64,000 nucleotides of DNA from Legionella spiritensis (GTDB lineage: Bacteria; Pseudomonadota; Gammaproteobacteria; Legionellales; Legionellaceae): NCBI RefSeq assembly GCF_900186965.1, contig NZ_LT906457.1, positions 2,816,501 to 2,880,500 of the forward strand, given 5' to 3'. The position numbers and the translations under genes were made by a program. Each line of letters begins with the position of its first letter. Position 1 is the stretch's first letter. Under the pieces are notes generated by a model, which searched no databases, had not been told where the DNA came from, and saw nothing but the letters and a program-made list of their open reading frames with translations. Shown in pieces: positions 1 through 8,743 of this stretch.

Positions 1-55
1 CCGCAGCAATCTGATTGGCAACCTCGGACGATAACTGCTGAATTCTTACGACCAT
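1..55 (-). CDS. mutL: DNA mismatch repair protein MutL (N-terminal fragment, runs off the window)
   Basis: Only the first 18 codons are present. Read on the minus strand from the ATG at 55 the peptide is MVVRIQQLSSEVANQIAA, which matches the strongly conserved MutL N-terminus (I-x-x-L-x-x-x-V-A-N-Q-I-A-A-G) that begins the GHKL ATPase domain. The start lies inside the last codons of the upstream amidase gene (10-bp overlap), giving the order tsaE-amidase-mutL known from E. coli. The family couples MutS mismatch recognition to strand incision. The rest of the gene lies outside the window. Confidence 0.85.
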   Translation of the reverse strand, partial: MVVRIQQLSSEVANQIAA

Positions 56-1395
56 GATGAGGGAATAAACAGTCGTTGTCCTGCTCTGATCTGGCTTTTG
101 GACAAATGATTGGCCGTTTGCAAAGCCGCAACTGACACATGATAATTGGCTGCGATCTGAGGCAGCGTTTCGCCATTTTTCACCAGATGCGTATTATTGC
201 CCACCAATACTTCTATGCGGGAGCCATGGGGAGGATAATCCCAGAAATACCGCTTGATACCTTGAAAGATGGCCTGCGTCAATCGAGTTTGATAACGTGG
301 ATCCGTTAATTTTTTTTCTTCATGAGGATTGGAAATAAAACCGGTCTCTATCAAAATAGACGGAATATCAGGTGATTTCAGCACCATAAAACGGGCTTGC
401 TCTACTTTATGATTATGCAGTTTGGTAATGGTATTGATATTACGTAACACACTGTTTCCCATATGCAAACTGGCGCCAATGGTTGCGGTTTGAGACAAAT
501 CGATGAGCACTTCGCGCACCAACCCGCTTTGATCATCCAGTTCTTTCAGATTAACACCACCTAACTCGGAGTAGTTTTCCTTTTCGGCAAGCCAGCGTGC
601 CGCTTCACTGGTAGCGCCGCGCTGTGATAAGGCAAAAATGGAAGCGCCGCTGGATTGTTGATTGATAAACGCATCCGCGTGAATGGAAACAAACACGTCG
701 GCATTATATTTTCGGGCAATCTTGAGCCGTTCTCTTAAACCGACATAATAATCTCTGTTTCTTGTCAAGACGGCACGCATCCCCGGTTGCTTGTCAATAA
801 TCCGCTTCAATTTTAACGCTATCGCCAATGTCACATTTTTTTCCTTTGAGCGCCGCGGGCCGGTTGCGCCAGGATCTTTCCCGCCGTGTCCCGGATCAAG
901 CACGACAATGACATCTCTCAACGACCTGGAAGGAAGATGGCGTACTGTAACCGGTTTTTTTGCTGTAATAGCCGGCGTATTTGTTTTAACGACAGGCGTA
1001 CCTTGATGATGATTGGCTGAAATATCCAGCGAGAATGCGTGGCTGGCACCGCCGCTCTTACTCCAGGGATTGGCGCGCAATTTAACGGCGTCCCTGACTT
1101 CAAAAACCAGCCGCAGCGTATGAGAATCAGGACGTCCACTTCGTACCAGTGTGATTAATTCCTTATTCAGGTTCAGTTTATCCAGATTAAAATCAAGATT
1201 GGCGTCTTGAAAATCAACAACCACCCGATCCGGGTTCGTTAAGGTAAACACCCGGTGTGCTACCGCATGATCGAGGGTAAAGAACAGTGAGGTTTTCCCC
1301 TTCTGTTGCTTGACTTGAATCGATTGCAATTTAGCCGCATTGAGGCATGGGATAAATATGAACAGAAAAAACAAAATACTTATTCTATTTTTCAT
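46..1395 (-). CDS. amiB: N-acetylmuramoyl-L-alanine amidase, AMIN + Amidase_3 + LysM (AmiB-like)
   Basis: This 449-residue protein starts at the ATG at 1395, which shares an ATGA with the tsaE stop. A signal peptide (MKNRISILFFLFIFIPCLNA) directs it to the periplasm. An AMIN domain (about 25-130) should target it to septal peptidoglycan. A zinc amidase domain (about 165-385) shows the ligand motifs DPGHGGKDPGA, a conserved Glu in KEKNVT, SIHADAF and the catalytic Glu in LIETGFISN. A C-terminal LysM (about 400-449) binds glycan. The family cleaves the lactyl-amide bond of peptidoglycan during daughter-cell separation. An in-frame extension upstream to 1413 also exists, but the signal peptide supports 1395. 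AmiB is preferred over AmiC from the gene order next to tsaE and mutL. Confidence 0.9.
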   Translation of the reverse strand: MKNRISILFFLFIFIPCLNAAKLQSIQVKQQKGKTSLFFTLDHAVAHRVFTLTNPDRVVVDFQDANLDFNLDKLNLNKELITLVRSGRPDSHTLRLVFEVRDAVKLRANPWSKSGGASHAFSLDISANHHQGTPVVKTNTPAITAKKPVTVRHLPSRSLRDVIVVLDPGHGGKDPGATGPRRSKEKNVTLAIALKLKRIIDKQPGMRAVLTRNRDYYVGLRERLKIARKYNADVFVSIHADAFINQQSSGASIFALSQRGATSEAARWLAEKENYSELGGVNLKELDDQSGLVREVLIDLSQTATIGASLHMGNSVLRNINTITKLHNHKVEQARFMVLKSPDIPSILIETGFISNPHEEKKLTDPRYQTRLTQAIFQGIKRYFWDYPPHGSRIEVLVGNNTHLVKNGETLPQIAANYHVSVAALQTANHLSKSQIRAGQRLFIPSSWS

Positions 1396-1865
1396 GGTTG
1401 ATCCGTCAGGCAAGATAAAACCATTTCTCCGGCACCGGTGGATGGGTACAGACTCATCGAACGCCCCTCGCCACTGATGGCCAATACCCCATGTATATCG
1501 ACGCGGGGCAAGCTATGCGGCGCTCGCTCCGGCCATTCAATACAGCAAAATGCTCGTTGCGTAAAAAAATCCCTGAATCCAATATACTCCAGTTCGGTCT
1601 CATCATGAATACGATACAAATCAAAATGATGAATCTGCCAGTCTTTGTACTGGTAACTCTCCAGCAGTGAAAACGTAGGGCTTTTAACGGGACCGTCAAT
1701 CCCCAACCCTCGCAAAAGAGCGCGTACGAAACTTGTTTTTCCGGCTCCGATTTCTCCGCTTAAAGTGAACACGAGAGGGAAAATCAAACAGACAGCCATT
1801 CGGGCCGCCAATTCTTCGGTCGCATTTTCGTCAGCCAAATAAAAAGTATACATGACGCTCGTCAT
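1392..1865 (-). CDS. tsaE: tRNA threonylcarbamoyladenosine biosynthesis ATPase TsaE
   Basis: The product is a P-loop ATPase of about 157 residues. The Walker A is GEIGAGKTS near residue 40, followed by SPTFSLLESY and the HFDLYRI motif typical of TsaE. In the family it works with TsaB, TsaC and TsaD to make N6-threonylcarbamoyladenosine at position 37 of ANN-decoding tRNAs. The ATG at 1865 lies 3 bases inside a GTG at 1868 that shares its G with the nnr TAG stop. Translational coupling in nnr-tsaE-amiB-mutL is therefore likely. Length and motifs are normal. Confidence 0.93.
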   Translation of the reverse strand: MTSVMYTFYLADENATEELAARMAVCLIFPLVFTLSGEIGAGKTSFVRALLRGLGIDGPVKSPTFSLLESYQYKDWQIHHFDLYRIHDETELEYIGFRDFFTQRAFCCIEWPERAPHSLPRVDIHGVLAISGEGRSMSLYPSTGAGEMVLSCLTDQP

Positions 1866-1867
1866 CA

Positions 1868-3355
1868 CTAAATGTCATCATTATTCGCCAACCGACGTAA
1901 AAATGGCATTACATCGCTTGCCAGTAATCCCCGTTCCCCGTCCCTTAACGCAGCCAAATCAGCGGCTCTGGCGTGAATCAGCACCCCTAATCTCGCCGCG
2001 TCACTCAAAGAAAGCTTCTGAGCGATCAAACCGGCTATCACGCCACTTAATACATCTCCCATACCCGGACTGGACATACCGGGATTACCTGCCGCACAAA
2101 GATAAGATTCCGATTTGTCGGTTTGCACCAGCGAGCCTGCCCCTTTGAGAACAATATTACCACCAAATTGCTGCTGCAAGGTTGTGGTGGCAAGCAAACG
2201 ATCTTGTTGAATTTCCGCAGTAGTGCAATTCAATAATCCGGCCGCCTCACCTGGATGAGGTGTTAATATCCAGTTATCATCATGCTGCGGATTATCCGCA
2301 AGAATATGAAGCGCTGAAGCGTCTATAACCATTGGTAACTGCGAGGCCATGACCAGTTTAAACAAATTGACCGCCCATTCATCCTCTCCCAATCCGGGGC
2401 CAATAAGACATACTGTCGCTTTGGCAAGCAGGGGCAACAGCTCAGCGACATCATCGATACCGGAAACCATGGCTTCCGGTAAATTAGCCAGCATAAACCC
2501 TTCATGTTCGGGTCGTGTGGCAATGGTCACCAGACCCGCCCCCACGCGCAACGCCGCGGCGGCGGCAAGATAGATGGCGCCCGGCATGCCAAAACCTCCG
2601 CCTATAGCCAAAACATGCCCGAACATTCCTTTATGAGAGTTACGAGGCCGTTTTTTTAACAAATCACCGGGGAGTGAATTATCCAGTATTCGTGCAGCCG
2701 GGATAAGCGACGTCAGGTAGGCTTGCAATTGCAGATCGTCGGCGATCAATTCGCCACAATGATCCGGCCCATCCAGAGTAAACATGCCCAATTTTTTACC
2801 GATAAACGTGATGGTAACGGACGCGCGGACACAGGCACCCATCATACGGCCTGTGTCACTGTCGAGTCCGGAGGGAATATCTATAGATAAAACAGGAAGC
2901 CCACTGTCATTAATTTGATTAATTGCGGCAAGAAGAGGCTCTTTAACCATGCCTTGCAAACCTATACCCAACAACGCGTCAATAATCAAATCCGTATCGC
3001 TGTCTAACGGATCATCAAGACACTGGCATACCACGCCTGCGGAAACAGCCTCCAAGGCGGCATGGCGAGCAGGATCGGGCAAATCCTCTATTTTTTTGTA
3101 TTGATGAATAGTAACATCATAACCATTCTCATGAGCCAATCTGGCCAGAACGTAACCATCACCGGCATTATTACCACTCCCGCAAAAGACAGCCAGGGAA
3201 TGGACGGATGGAAAAACATCCCGAATGGTCGTGAACACAGCCAATCCGGCTCGCGCCATCAATTCATCGGCTGAAATCCCCATAGTTTGGATCGCGTGTT
3301 GCTCACAGGCACGAATGTGTCGACTGGTAAAGAGAGGACTATTGGGCGTTATCAT
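1868..3355 (-). CDS. nnr: bifunctional NAD(P)H-hydrate epimerase / ADP-dependent NAD(P)H-hydrate dehydratase
   Basis: This is a two-domain metabolite-repair enzyme of about 495 residues. The N-terminal YjeF epimerase domain (about 1-210) shows GSGNNAGDGYV and LSIDIPSGLDSDTG. The C-terminal ribokinase-like dehydratase domain (about 225-490) shows GHVLAIGGGFGMPGA, LTPHPGEAAGLL, VLKGAGSLV and the catalytic NPGMSSPGMGDVLSG. The protein repairs hydrated NADH and NADPH: the first domain interconverts the epimers and the second dehydrates the S form. The ATG at 3355 is preferred to a TTG at 3373 because it follows a GGAG-type ribosome site. It heads the tsaE-amiB-mutL cluster. Confidence 0.93.
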   Translation of the reverse strand: MITPNSPLFTSRHIRACEQHAIQTMGISADELMARAGLAVFTTIRDVFPSVHSLAVFCGSGNNAGDGYVLARLAHENGYDVTIHQYKKIEDLPDPARHAALEAVSAGVVCQCLDDPLDSDTDLIIDALLGIGLQGMVKEPLLAAINQINDSGLPVLSIDIPSGLDSDTGRMMGACVRASVTITFIGKKLGMFTLDGPDHCGELIADDLQLQAYLTSLIPAARILDNSLPGDLLKKRPRNSHKGMFGHVLAIGGGFGMPGAIYLAAAAALRVGAGLVTIATRPEHEGFMLANLPEAMVSGIDDVAELLPLLAKATVCLIGPGLGEDEWAVNLFKLVMASQLPMVIDASALHILADNPQHDDNWILTPHPGEAAGLLNCTTAEIQQDRLLATTTLQQQFGGNIVLKGAGSLVQTDKSESYLCAAGNPGMSSPGMGDVLSGVIAGLIAQKLSLSDAARLGVLIHARAADLAALRDGERGLLASDVMPFLRRLANNDDI

Positions 3356-3395
3356 GGCCTGGGCGTGCTCCAATCACATTATGGTTGTTATTCAA

Positions 3396-3800
3396 TCAAT
3401 CCTTCTTTACCAGGGTTAGCGACGGTTTGCTTTTTGCTTTCATTTTCGATGGTTCAGAGGTTAGATCGGGCGACTTTGCCTCATCATACTCAACACCGAA
3501 CTCCATTCCCCGGCCATTTTCCCTGGCATAAATTGCAATGACGGCAGCAGGTACCACAACAATCTGGACCGTTTGTCCGGAAAAGCGTGCCGTGAAGATA
3601 ATCCTGTCGTTTTCAAGGTGCAATCCACGGCAGGCTTGGGGTGAAATATTTAAAATAATTTTTCCCCCATTCACATGGGCTTCCGGTACCTGCACCCCCG
3701 GATATTCCGCATCGACCAAGATATATGGCGTCAGATTATTATCCACAATCCAGTCATAGATGGCACGAATCAAATAAGGCTTATTAGAACTCATCCCCAT
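3396..3800 (-). CDS. sspB: ClpXP adaptor, stringent starvation protein B
   Basis: The 134-residue protein opens with SSNKPYLIRAIYDWIVDN, the hallmark SspB N-terminus. The folded domain covers about 1-105 (Sm-like; VNGGKIILNISPQA, ISFTARFSG-like strand). A flexible linker ends in KSKPSLTLVKKD, where the LxLVK tail is the XB motif that docks on ClpX. SspB delivers ssrA-tagged and other substrates to ClpXP. It follows sspA by 2 bp on the same strand, so the two are co-transcribed as in E. coli. Confidence 0.93.
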   Translation of the reverse strand: MGMSSNKPYLIRAIYDWIVDNNLTPYILVDAEYPGVQVPEAHVNGGKIILNISPQACRGLHLENDRIIFTARFSGQTVQIVVVPAAVIAIYARENGRGMEFGVEYDEAKSPDLTSEPSKMKAKSKPSLTLVKKD

Positions 3801-3802
3801 AA

Positions 3803-4423
3803 TCAGGCCACCCTTAATTGTCTCTCGGCTTCCGTCAGACTTGCTTGAAAGGAATCCCTTTTAAAAACGCGGTTTATGTAATCGTGTATTCCCTTGGCGT
3901 TGGCGGGTAGATCAATATTCATTTGGGGAAGGCGCCATAACAAGGGAGCAAGCGTACAATCCAGCAGAGAAAATTCATCACTGAGGAAATACTGCTTATC
4001 GGCAAAGATCGGCTCAAGACTGACGAGGCTTTCCAGCAATTCTTCCCGGGCTTGCTGCACTTCATTTCCGGCATTAATTCGGTGCATCAGGCGATACCAG
4101 TCTTGCTCAATGCGATGCATCATTTTTCTCGCCTCGGCACGGGCAACGGGATATACCGGAAGAAGCGGCGGATGAGGAAAGCGCTCGTCCAGGTATTCCA
4201 TAATAATTCTGGCCTGATAAAGAACCAACTCACGATCGAGAAGGGTGGGCACCGTCCCATAAGGATTTACCGCCAGTAAATCCGCACCCGGCTCATTTTG
4301 TTTCGCCAGGAGAATTTCAGCATTAACTCCTTTTTCTGCCAATACAATACGAACCTGATGACTGTAAATATCATCATTATCAGAATACAAAGACATAATG
4401 GTACGCTTTGCCACAATAGCCAT
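3803..4423 (-). CDS. sspA: stringent starvation protein A (GST-fold RNA polymerase-associated)
   Basis: A 206-residue GST-fold protein: thioredoxin-like N-terminal domain (SLYSDNDDIYSHQVRIVLAEKG, quoted in part; VNPYGTVPTLLDRELVLYQA) and an all-helical C-terminal domain starting with IMEYLDERFPHPPL. The Pro-His and PxxP-like segment is typical of SspA, which binds RNA polymerase and acts in stationary-phase and acid stress; it has no GST activity in E. coli. The ATG at 4423 sits 6-7 bases after GGAG (cGAGGAGttgctg), so a TTG at 4429 is less likely. sspB follows. Confidence 0.92.
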   Translation of the reverse strand: MAIVAKRTIMSLYSDNDDIYSHQVRIVLAEKGVNAEILLAKQNEPGADLLAVNPYGTVPTLLDRELVLYQARIIMEYLDERFPHPPLLPVYPVARAEARKMMHRIEQDWYRLMHRINAGNEVQQAREELLESLVSLEPIFADKQYFLSDEFSLLDCTLAPLLWRLPQMNIDLPANAKGIHDYINRVFKRDSFQASLTEAERQLRVA

Positions 4424-4581
4424 CAGCAACTCCTCGTAGATCGTTAATTCTAGTTTTAATACGCATCAACAGAGCCTAAAGTTTACCACAATTTGAGTCC
4501 TCGTGCTGATTACGAAGTAAACAAATTTCAATTTTTGACCGAAAAGTCCAACCAATTTGTTTAATTTTTGCTTTGTTGCAA

Positions 4582-4600
4582 CCAGGTTCTGTGAACCTGG
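4582..4600. terminator. hairpin downstream of petC
   Basis: CCAGGTTC-TGT-GAACCTGG forms a perfect 8-bp stem with a 3-base loop, 12 bases after the petC stop. There is no clear U-run, so it may be a Rho-type or processing hairpin rather than a full intrinsic terminator. The core GGTTCTGTG also resembles the terminal repeat of the MITE-like element at 42937. Confidence 0.4.
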
Positions 4601-4612
4601 AAATCCAATGGT

Positions 4613-5365
4613 TTAATGCAGTCGCCGCCAATAAGTCTTTTTAAGTTGATAAGCCACAATGAGAAAGATACCAAGAAAGATAAGGACACCTATACCAATT
4701 CGATAGCGTACCAGCTTCACAGGTTCCGCCACATAAACAAGGAAATTAACCAGATCTTCCATAGCACTGTCAAACTCATGCTGATTCATGCGGCCTCTCT
4801 CAACAAGAACCAGATGAGAGATATCTTCATCATGTTGTTTATCTTTTTTATTTATGGCGATTACATGACCAATAAGGGGCTCCAGAACGTTAGGCATGGC
4901 CACGTCCGGAATTAAAAGATTATTCGCTCCGAATGGCCTGGATGGATCCGCATAAAAACTTTTCAGATACGTATAAATCCAGGGCGCGCCGCGCACTCGG
5001 GCCGTCAAGGATAAGTCAGGAGGAACAACACCAAACCATTGGATGGCGTCCTCAGGCGGCATACTGATTTGAATGGGATCCACAATTTTGGATTTTGTGA
5101 ACACCAGATTATTGAATAATAAATCCTGATCCACCTCACCATCAAACGTTGTAACTCCCAAATCTTTAGCCATGCGGTTATATCGCAAATATTTTAATGA
5201 GTGGCATCCTGAGCAATAATTCATGAAAATTTTTGCGCCGCGCTGCAGTTTGGCCTTGTTATGCAAATCAATGTTAACGCTTTGCAATGGCGTTTCGTTA
5301 CCTATTGAGGCATAACTCAACGAAGCCAGGAGCAATCCTGCAAGAAAAATCAATAATCGTTTCAT
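4613..5365 (-). CDS. petC: cytochrome c1 subunit of the cytochrome bc1 complex
   Basis: A 250-residue protein with a signal peptide (MKRLLIFLAGLLLASLSYA) and covalent heme site CSGCH about 50 residues in. The sixth-ligand region and C-terminal membrane anchor (VRYRIGIGVLIFLGIFLIVA) are present, followed by a basic cytoplasmic tail. It carries electrons from the Rieske centre to soluble or membrane cytochrome c in ubiquinol oxidation. The ATG at 5365 overlaps the petB stop as ATGA and lies 6 bases after AGAGGA. It is the last gene of petABC. Confidence 0.94.
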   Translation of the reverse strand: MKRLLIFLAGLLLASLSYASIGNETPLQSVNIDLHNKAKLQRGAKIFMNYCSGCHSLKYLRYNRMAKDLGVTTFDGEVDQDLLFNNLVFTKSKIVDPIQISMPPEDAIQWFGVVPPDLSLTARVRGAPWIYTYLKSFYADPSRPFGANNLLIPDVAMPNVLEPLIGHVIAINKKDKQHDEDISHLVLVERGRMNQHEFDSAMEDLVNFLVYVAEPVKLVRYRIGIGVLIFLGIFLIVAYQLKKTYWRRLH

Positions 5366-6579
5366 GCACATTCCTCTATTCTTTCAGGAACTTTTTTATG
5401 TGGTTCCAATCGGGTATAAAAGGGCATTAACAGGAAATATGCAAAATAAATGATGGTACCAATTTGAGCTATCAATTGCCTTGCCGGTGTCACAATCACT
5501 GTCCCCAGGTAACCCAGAACACCGAAACTGATAACAAACAAGGCCAGTGCGATACGTGAAATAATTCCCTTGTAACGCATGGAGCGAACAGGACTTCGAT
5601 CCAGCCAGGGCAGAAAAAAGAGTATCAAAATAGCAGCCCCCATCACGATAATTCCGGTCAACTTGTGCGGGATAGCTCGTAACATGCAATAAAAAGGGGT
5701 CAGATACCAGACAGGAGCGATATGATCAGGCGTCACCATCGGATTAGCCGGGGTAAAATTGGCGTGCTCCAGGAAATATCCTCCCATTTCCGGAGCAAAA
5801 AACACAATGGCAAAGAAAGCGATCAGAAAGACGAGCACCCCGACAAAATCTTTCACCGTGTAATAAGGATGAAAGGGAATACCATCCACCGGCTTGCCAT
5901 CTTTATTAATTCGTTTTTTAATTTCTATTCCTTCCGGATTGTTCGAGCCGACTTTATGCAAGGCGACAATATGCAAAAACACCAGCAATACAAACAACAA
6001 TGGCACACCGACCACATGCAGGGCAAAAAATCGCTGTAACGTCGCGTTCGCCACGGAATAGTCACCCCGCAGCCAGGTTGCCAGACTCTCTCCGAAATAG
6101 GGAATCGCGCCGAACAAAGAAGTAATCACTTCAGCGCCCCAAAAAGACATTTGTCCCCAGGGCAATAAATAACCAAAGAAGGACTCCGCCATTAGCAAAA
6201 TAAACAAGCCCATACCGAGCAACCAAATCAATTCTCGTGGTTTTTGATAGGAGCCATAGAGCAAACCGCGAAACATATGAAGATAAACGACAATGAAAAA
6301 AGCCGAAGCCCCGGTTGAATGCATGTATCGTAACAACCAGCCGTAATTAACTTCCCGCATAATGTATTCGACGGAATTAAAGGCCATCTCGGCATTGGGC
6401 GTATAAAACATGGTCAACCAAAGACCGGTGACAATCTGATTAACAAGAACGACCAGTGACAAGGAACCAAAATAATAGAAAAAATTCAGATTTCGGGGCG
6501 CGTAATATTCACTAACATGTTCTTTCCATGCCTTCATCAGCGGAAATCGTTCATCTACCCAGTTTAGCAAAGCGCCCAT
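5362..6579 (-). CDS. petB: cytochrome b subunit of the cytochrome bc1 complex
   Basis: A 405-residue polytopic membrane protein with the standard cytochrome b features: heme-ligand histidines in the second and fourth helices (RYMHSTGAS, FALHVVGVP, FLHIVALH), the SFFGYLLPWGQMSFWGA region at Qo, and the PEWY-equivalent PVWYLTPFY. It binds two b hemes and the Qo and Qi quinone sites. Full length is normal for a proteobacterial petB. It sits 6 bp after petA and overlaps petC. Confidence 0.95.
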   Translation of the reverse strand: MGALLNWVDERFPLMKAWKEHVSEYYAPRNLNFFYYFGSLSLVVLVNQIVTGLWLTMFYTPNAEMAFNSVEYIMREVNYGWLLRYMHSTGASAFFIVVYLHMFRGLLYGSYQKPRELIWLLGMGLFILLMAESFFGYLLPWGQMSFWGAEVITSLFGAIPYFGESLATWLRGDYSVANATLQRFFALHVVGVPLLFVLLVFLHIVALHKVGSNNPEGIEIKKRINKDGKPVDGIPFHPYYTVKDFVGVLVFLIAFFAIVFFAPEMGGYFLEHANFTPANPMVTPDHIAPVWYLTPFYCMLRAIPHKLTGIIVMGAAILILFFLPWLDRSPVRSMRYKGIISRIALALFVISFGVLGYLGTVIVTPARQLIAQIGTIIYFAYFLLMPFYTRLEPHKKVPERIEECA

Positions 6580-6585
6580 GCTTGA

Positions 6586-7215
6586 TTATCCTTGTTTATT
6601 ATCTTCATCTTCCCCAATAATAACGATATGCTTGCTGACAAATCGATGGGGAGGTACTTCCAGATTAATTGGTGCGGGTACACCTTTAAACACGCGTCCG
6701 GCCAGATCAAATCGTGACCCGTGACAAGGGCAATAAAACCCCCCCGGCCAATCCGGTCCCAGTTCATTTTCATTCGGTACGTATTTGGGGGAACAGCCGA
6801 GGTGAGTGCAAATCCCCACCAATACCAGATAGTCCGGATTAATGGAACGAAATTTATTTTGCGCATAATCCGGCTGCTGATCTACCAGAGAATCCGGATC
6901 GCGTAACTCTTCCCGGTGAATGCCAAGATGCTCCAGCATTTCTTTGGTGCGCCTGATAATCCAGACCGGCTTGCCACGCCACTCGACAGTCGCTTGCTGG
7001 CCTGGTTCCAGATGACTCAAATCCACTTCAACAGGGGCTCCTGCCGCTTGAGCCTTGGCGCTCGGTAACCAGGATGAAACAAATGGCGTTAACGCGCATG
7101 CGACACCAACACCACCAAGAACACCTGTGGTCGTTAATAAAAATTGCCGGCGCTGATCGTCAACCGTCTCATCATCCACCGGCTCATTGCAGCCAAATGT
7201 GTTGTTTTCTGTCAC
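6586..7215 (-). CDS. petA: Rieske iron-sulfur subunit of the cytochrome bc1 complex
   Basis: The GTG at 7215 gives a 209-residue protein of normal family length. No ATG is available nearby, and a TTG at 7278 would add 21 charged residues. A twin-arginine-like RRQFLLTTTG precedes one membrane anchor. The Rieske cluster boxes CTHLGC and CPCHGS supply the two Cys and two His ligands for the 2Fe-2S centre. It accepts an electron from ubiquinol at the Qo site and passes it to cytochrome c1. First gene of petABC. Confidence 0.93.
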   Translation of the reverse strand: MTENNTFGCNEPVDDETVDDQRRQFLLTTTGVLGGVGVACALTPFVSSWLPSAKAQAAGAPVEVDLSHLEPGQQATVEWRGKPVWIIRRTKEMLEHLGIHREELRDPDSLVDQQPDYAQNKFRSINPDYLVLVGICTHLGCSPKYVPNENELGPDWPGGFYCPCHGSRFDLAGRVFKGVPAPINLEVPPHRFVSKHIVIIGEDEDNKQG

Positions 7216-7462
7216 GGCTATTTCATCCTGTTTCCGTTCATCCCGTTTATGCCTGCCCGTTGACAAGTCATCATACAACTTCTTTTATATCAAAGAATTA
7301 ATCGTTTGGAAATGACCGGATACCAATGAGTACAATATATATTGCGCAGGCAGCATAGTAAAAAACCAATTCCAGTTTCACACCAGTTCAGCGATCATCA
7401 TGGCTTTAGGGAATGCGGGAAAACGTTCACCCGGGTATTCACCTGATAATAATGGAACATGA

Positions 7463-7555
7463 AACCCGCAATACGGCCGAAGGCCTACTTACGGGCTACG
7501 TTTTTTTTACAAAAGACATGTAGGCCGTCATGAAGGCAAAGCTGTAATGCGGGAT
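7463..7555. repeat. pair of REP-like units in inverted orientation, GTAG heads facing
   Basis: Unit 7463-7499 reads, on the minus strand, GTAGCCCGTAAGTAGGCCTT and on to CGGGTT. Unit 7520-7555 reads on the plus strand GTAGGCCGTCATGAAGGC and ends TGCGGGAT. Both share the scheme GTAG-CCCG/GCCG...GGCC...TATTGCGGG. Their GTAG ends face each other across 20 bp. The same family recurs at 23124-23218, 43213-43249 and 59546-59582. A GTAG head next to an imperfect palindrome is the known signature of REP sequences served by RAYT transposases. Confidence 0.7.
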
Positions 7556-7616
7556 AAAATGAAACCCGATGTTCTTTTGTAAAAGAACGGTGCCGGTGAT
7601 TTTCTTGAAGAAATGA

Positions 7617-7659
7617 AAAAAAGATAAAATACAGAGCTTCCCCGCCGACAGGCGGGGAA
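7617..7659 (-). terminator. terminator downstream of rpsI
   Basis: On the minus strand TTCCCCGCC-TGTC-GGCGGGGAA (7659-7638) forms a 9-bp GC-rich stem 12 bases after the rpsI stop. It is followed by a T-rich stretch (tattttatcttttttt), though the run does not abut the stem. Confidence 0.55.
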
Positions 7660-7671
7660 AGATAAAACGGA

Positions 7672-8103
7672 TTAGCGTTTGGAGTACTGGGTAGCACGAC
7701 GGGCTTTGTGCAATCCCACTTTTTTACGTTCAACTTTACGATCATCCCGGGTTAATAAACCAAGTTCACGTAATTTTCTACGGAATGAATCGGAGTTCAA
7801 CTCAGCGTCTTCCGGTAAATCATGCTCATCAAAGTAAACCAGAGCACGGGCGATGCCAAGACGAATGGCACCGGCCTGACCGGATATACCGCCGCCGACA
7901 ACCGTGGCATAGATATCGAAATTACCTAACCTGTCAACAGCTTCCAGTGGTTGTCGAACAACCATACAGGACGTTTCCCGGCCAAAATACTCTTCCAGCG
8001 GACGGTTATTGATTTTAATTTCACCTTTGCCATGGCGTAAAAAAACGCGAGCCGTTGAACTTTTCCTGCGGCCGGTGCCATAGTATTGCTGCAATTCAGC
8101 CAT
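7672..8103 (-). CDS. rpsI: 30S ribosomal protein S9
   Basis: The 143-residue protein carries the S9 start ([17 protein letters not shown]), [19 protein letters not shown] and the basic C-terminal tail ending ATQYSKR, whose last Lys/Arg reaches the P-site tRNA anticodon. It follows rplM by 5 bp in the universal rplM-rpsI operon. Confidence 0.97.
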   Translation of the reverse strand: MAELQQYYGTGRRKSSTARVFLRHGKGEIKINNRPLEEYFGRETSCMVVRQPLEAVDRLGNFDIYATVVGGGISGQAGAIRLGIARALVYFDEHDLPEDAELNSDSFRRKLRELGLLTRDDRKVERKKVGLHKARRATQYSKR

Positions 8104-8108
8104 AATAC

Positions 8109-8543
8109 CTATTCCTCAATCTCAAGTTGCCGGGGTTGCTGTGCAGTATGCGGATGGTCACTACCAGCATAAACCTTTAATTTTCTATACATTTCTCTGC
8201 CCAAAGGATTTTTGGGAAGCATGCCTTTCACGGCGAGTTCGATAATTCGCGCCGGATTTTTTTCCTGCATCTTATCGAAAGAAACGGATTTGATTCCGCC
8301 AGGAAACCCGGAGTGATGATGATACATCTTCTCCTTGAATTTCCTGCCTGTAACTGTAACCTTCTCCGCGTTGGTCACAACAATATAATCGCCGGTATCC
8401 ACATGCGGGGTATACTCAGCCTTGTGTTTGCCGCGTAAACGGCGAGCAATTTCGGTAGCGAGGCGACCCAGCACTTTACCGCTGGCATCGATCACAAACC
8501 AGTCACGTTTAACTTCGTGAGCTTTGGCGCTAAATGTCTTCAT
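8109..8543 (-). CDS. rplM: 50S ribosomal protein L13
   Basis: The 144-residue L13 shows [35 protein letters not shown] and the [19 protein letters not shown] signature. It is an early-assembly protein of the large subunit and, in E. coli, can repress its own operon. GGAG lies 9 bases before the ATG. First gene of rplM-rpsI. Confidence 0.97.
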   Translation of the reverse strand: MKTFSAKAHEVKRDWFVIDASGKVLGRLATEIARRLRGKHKAEYTPHVDTGDYIVVTNAEKVTVTGRKFKEKMYHHHSGFPGGIKSVSFDKMQEKNPARIIELAVKGMLPKNPLGREMYRKLKVYAGSDHPHTAQQPRQLEIEE

Positions 8544-8594
8544 TAATTAACTCCGTACCGCCTTTAATGATAATCTTTCAATCTTGGACGGGCG

Positions 8595-8623
8595 ATTTTA
8601 ACTAAAACTGGGGAAACCTACAA
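8595..8623 (-). promoter_or_regulatory. likely sigma-70 promoter of rplM-rpsI
   Basis: On the minus strand TTGTAG (8623-8618), a 17-base spacer and TAAAAT (8600-8595) lie about 50 bases upstream of the rplM start. Spacing is optimal but the hexamers are imperfect. Confidence 0.45.
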
Positions 8624-8661
8624 GTAAATTCCAAGAAAACTTGCATTCAAATGACAAGAAA

Positions 8662-8718
8662 CCCTGTTTTTCCAAATATAAGTCCGCGAGTCACTACCGA
8701 CTGGAAGTGAAAACAGGG
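8662..8718 (-). terminator. inverted repeat downstream of the ferredoxin gene, possible terminator
   Basis: CCCTGTTTT at 8662-8670 and AAAACAGGG at 8710-8718 are perfect inverted arms separated by 39 bases. In minus-strand RNA the stem lies 25 bases after the ferredoxin stop and is followed by TTTCTTGT. The long loop makes it a weak call. Confidence 0.35.
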
Positions 8719-8743
8719 GTAATTTGCAGCCATGGCATGACGT

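Larger units (their letters stand above)
7216..7671. other. 456-bp intergenic region between rpsI and petA
   Basis: There is no convincing gene. The region carries the petA promoter side, an inverted pair of REP units at 7463-7555, a perfect palindrome GTTCTTTT-GT-AAAAGAAC at 7571-7588, TTTCTT-G-AAGAAA at 7600-7612, and the rpsI terminator hairpin. Confidence 0.6.

Noticed and set aside
791-1006. Plus-strand frame inside amiB
   Set aside because: It is the shadow of a well-supported minus-strand gene and encodes a low-complexity product.
7074-7301. Plus-strand frame over petA
   Set aside because: It is antisense to the Rieske gene and lacks a ribosome site.
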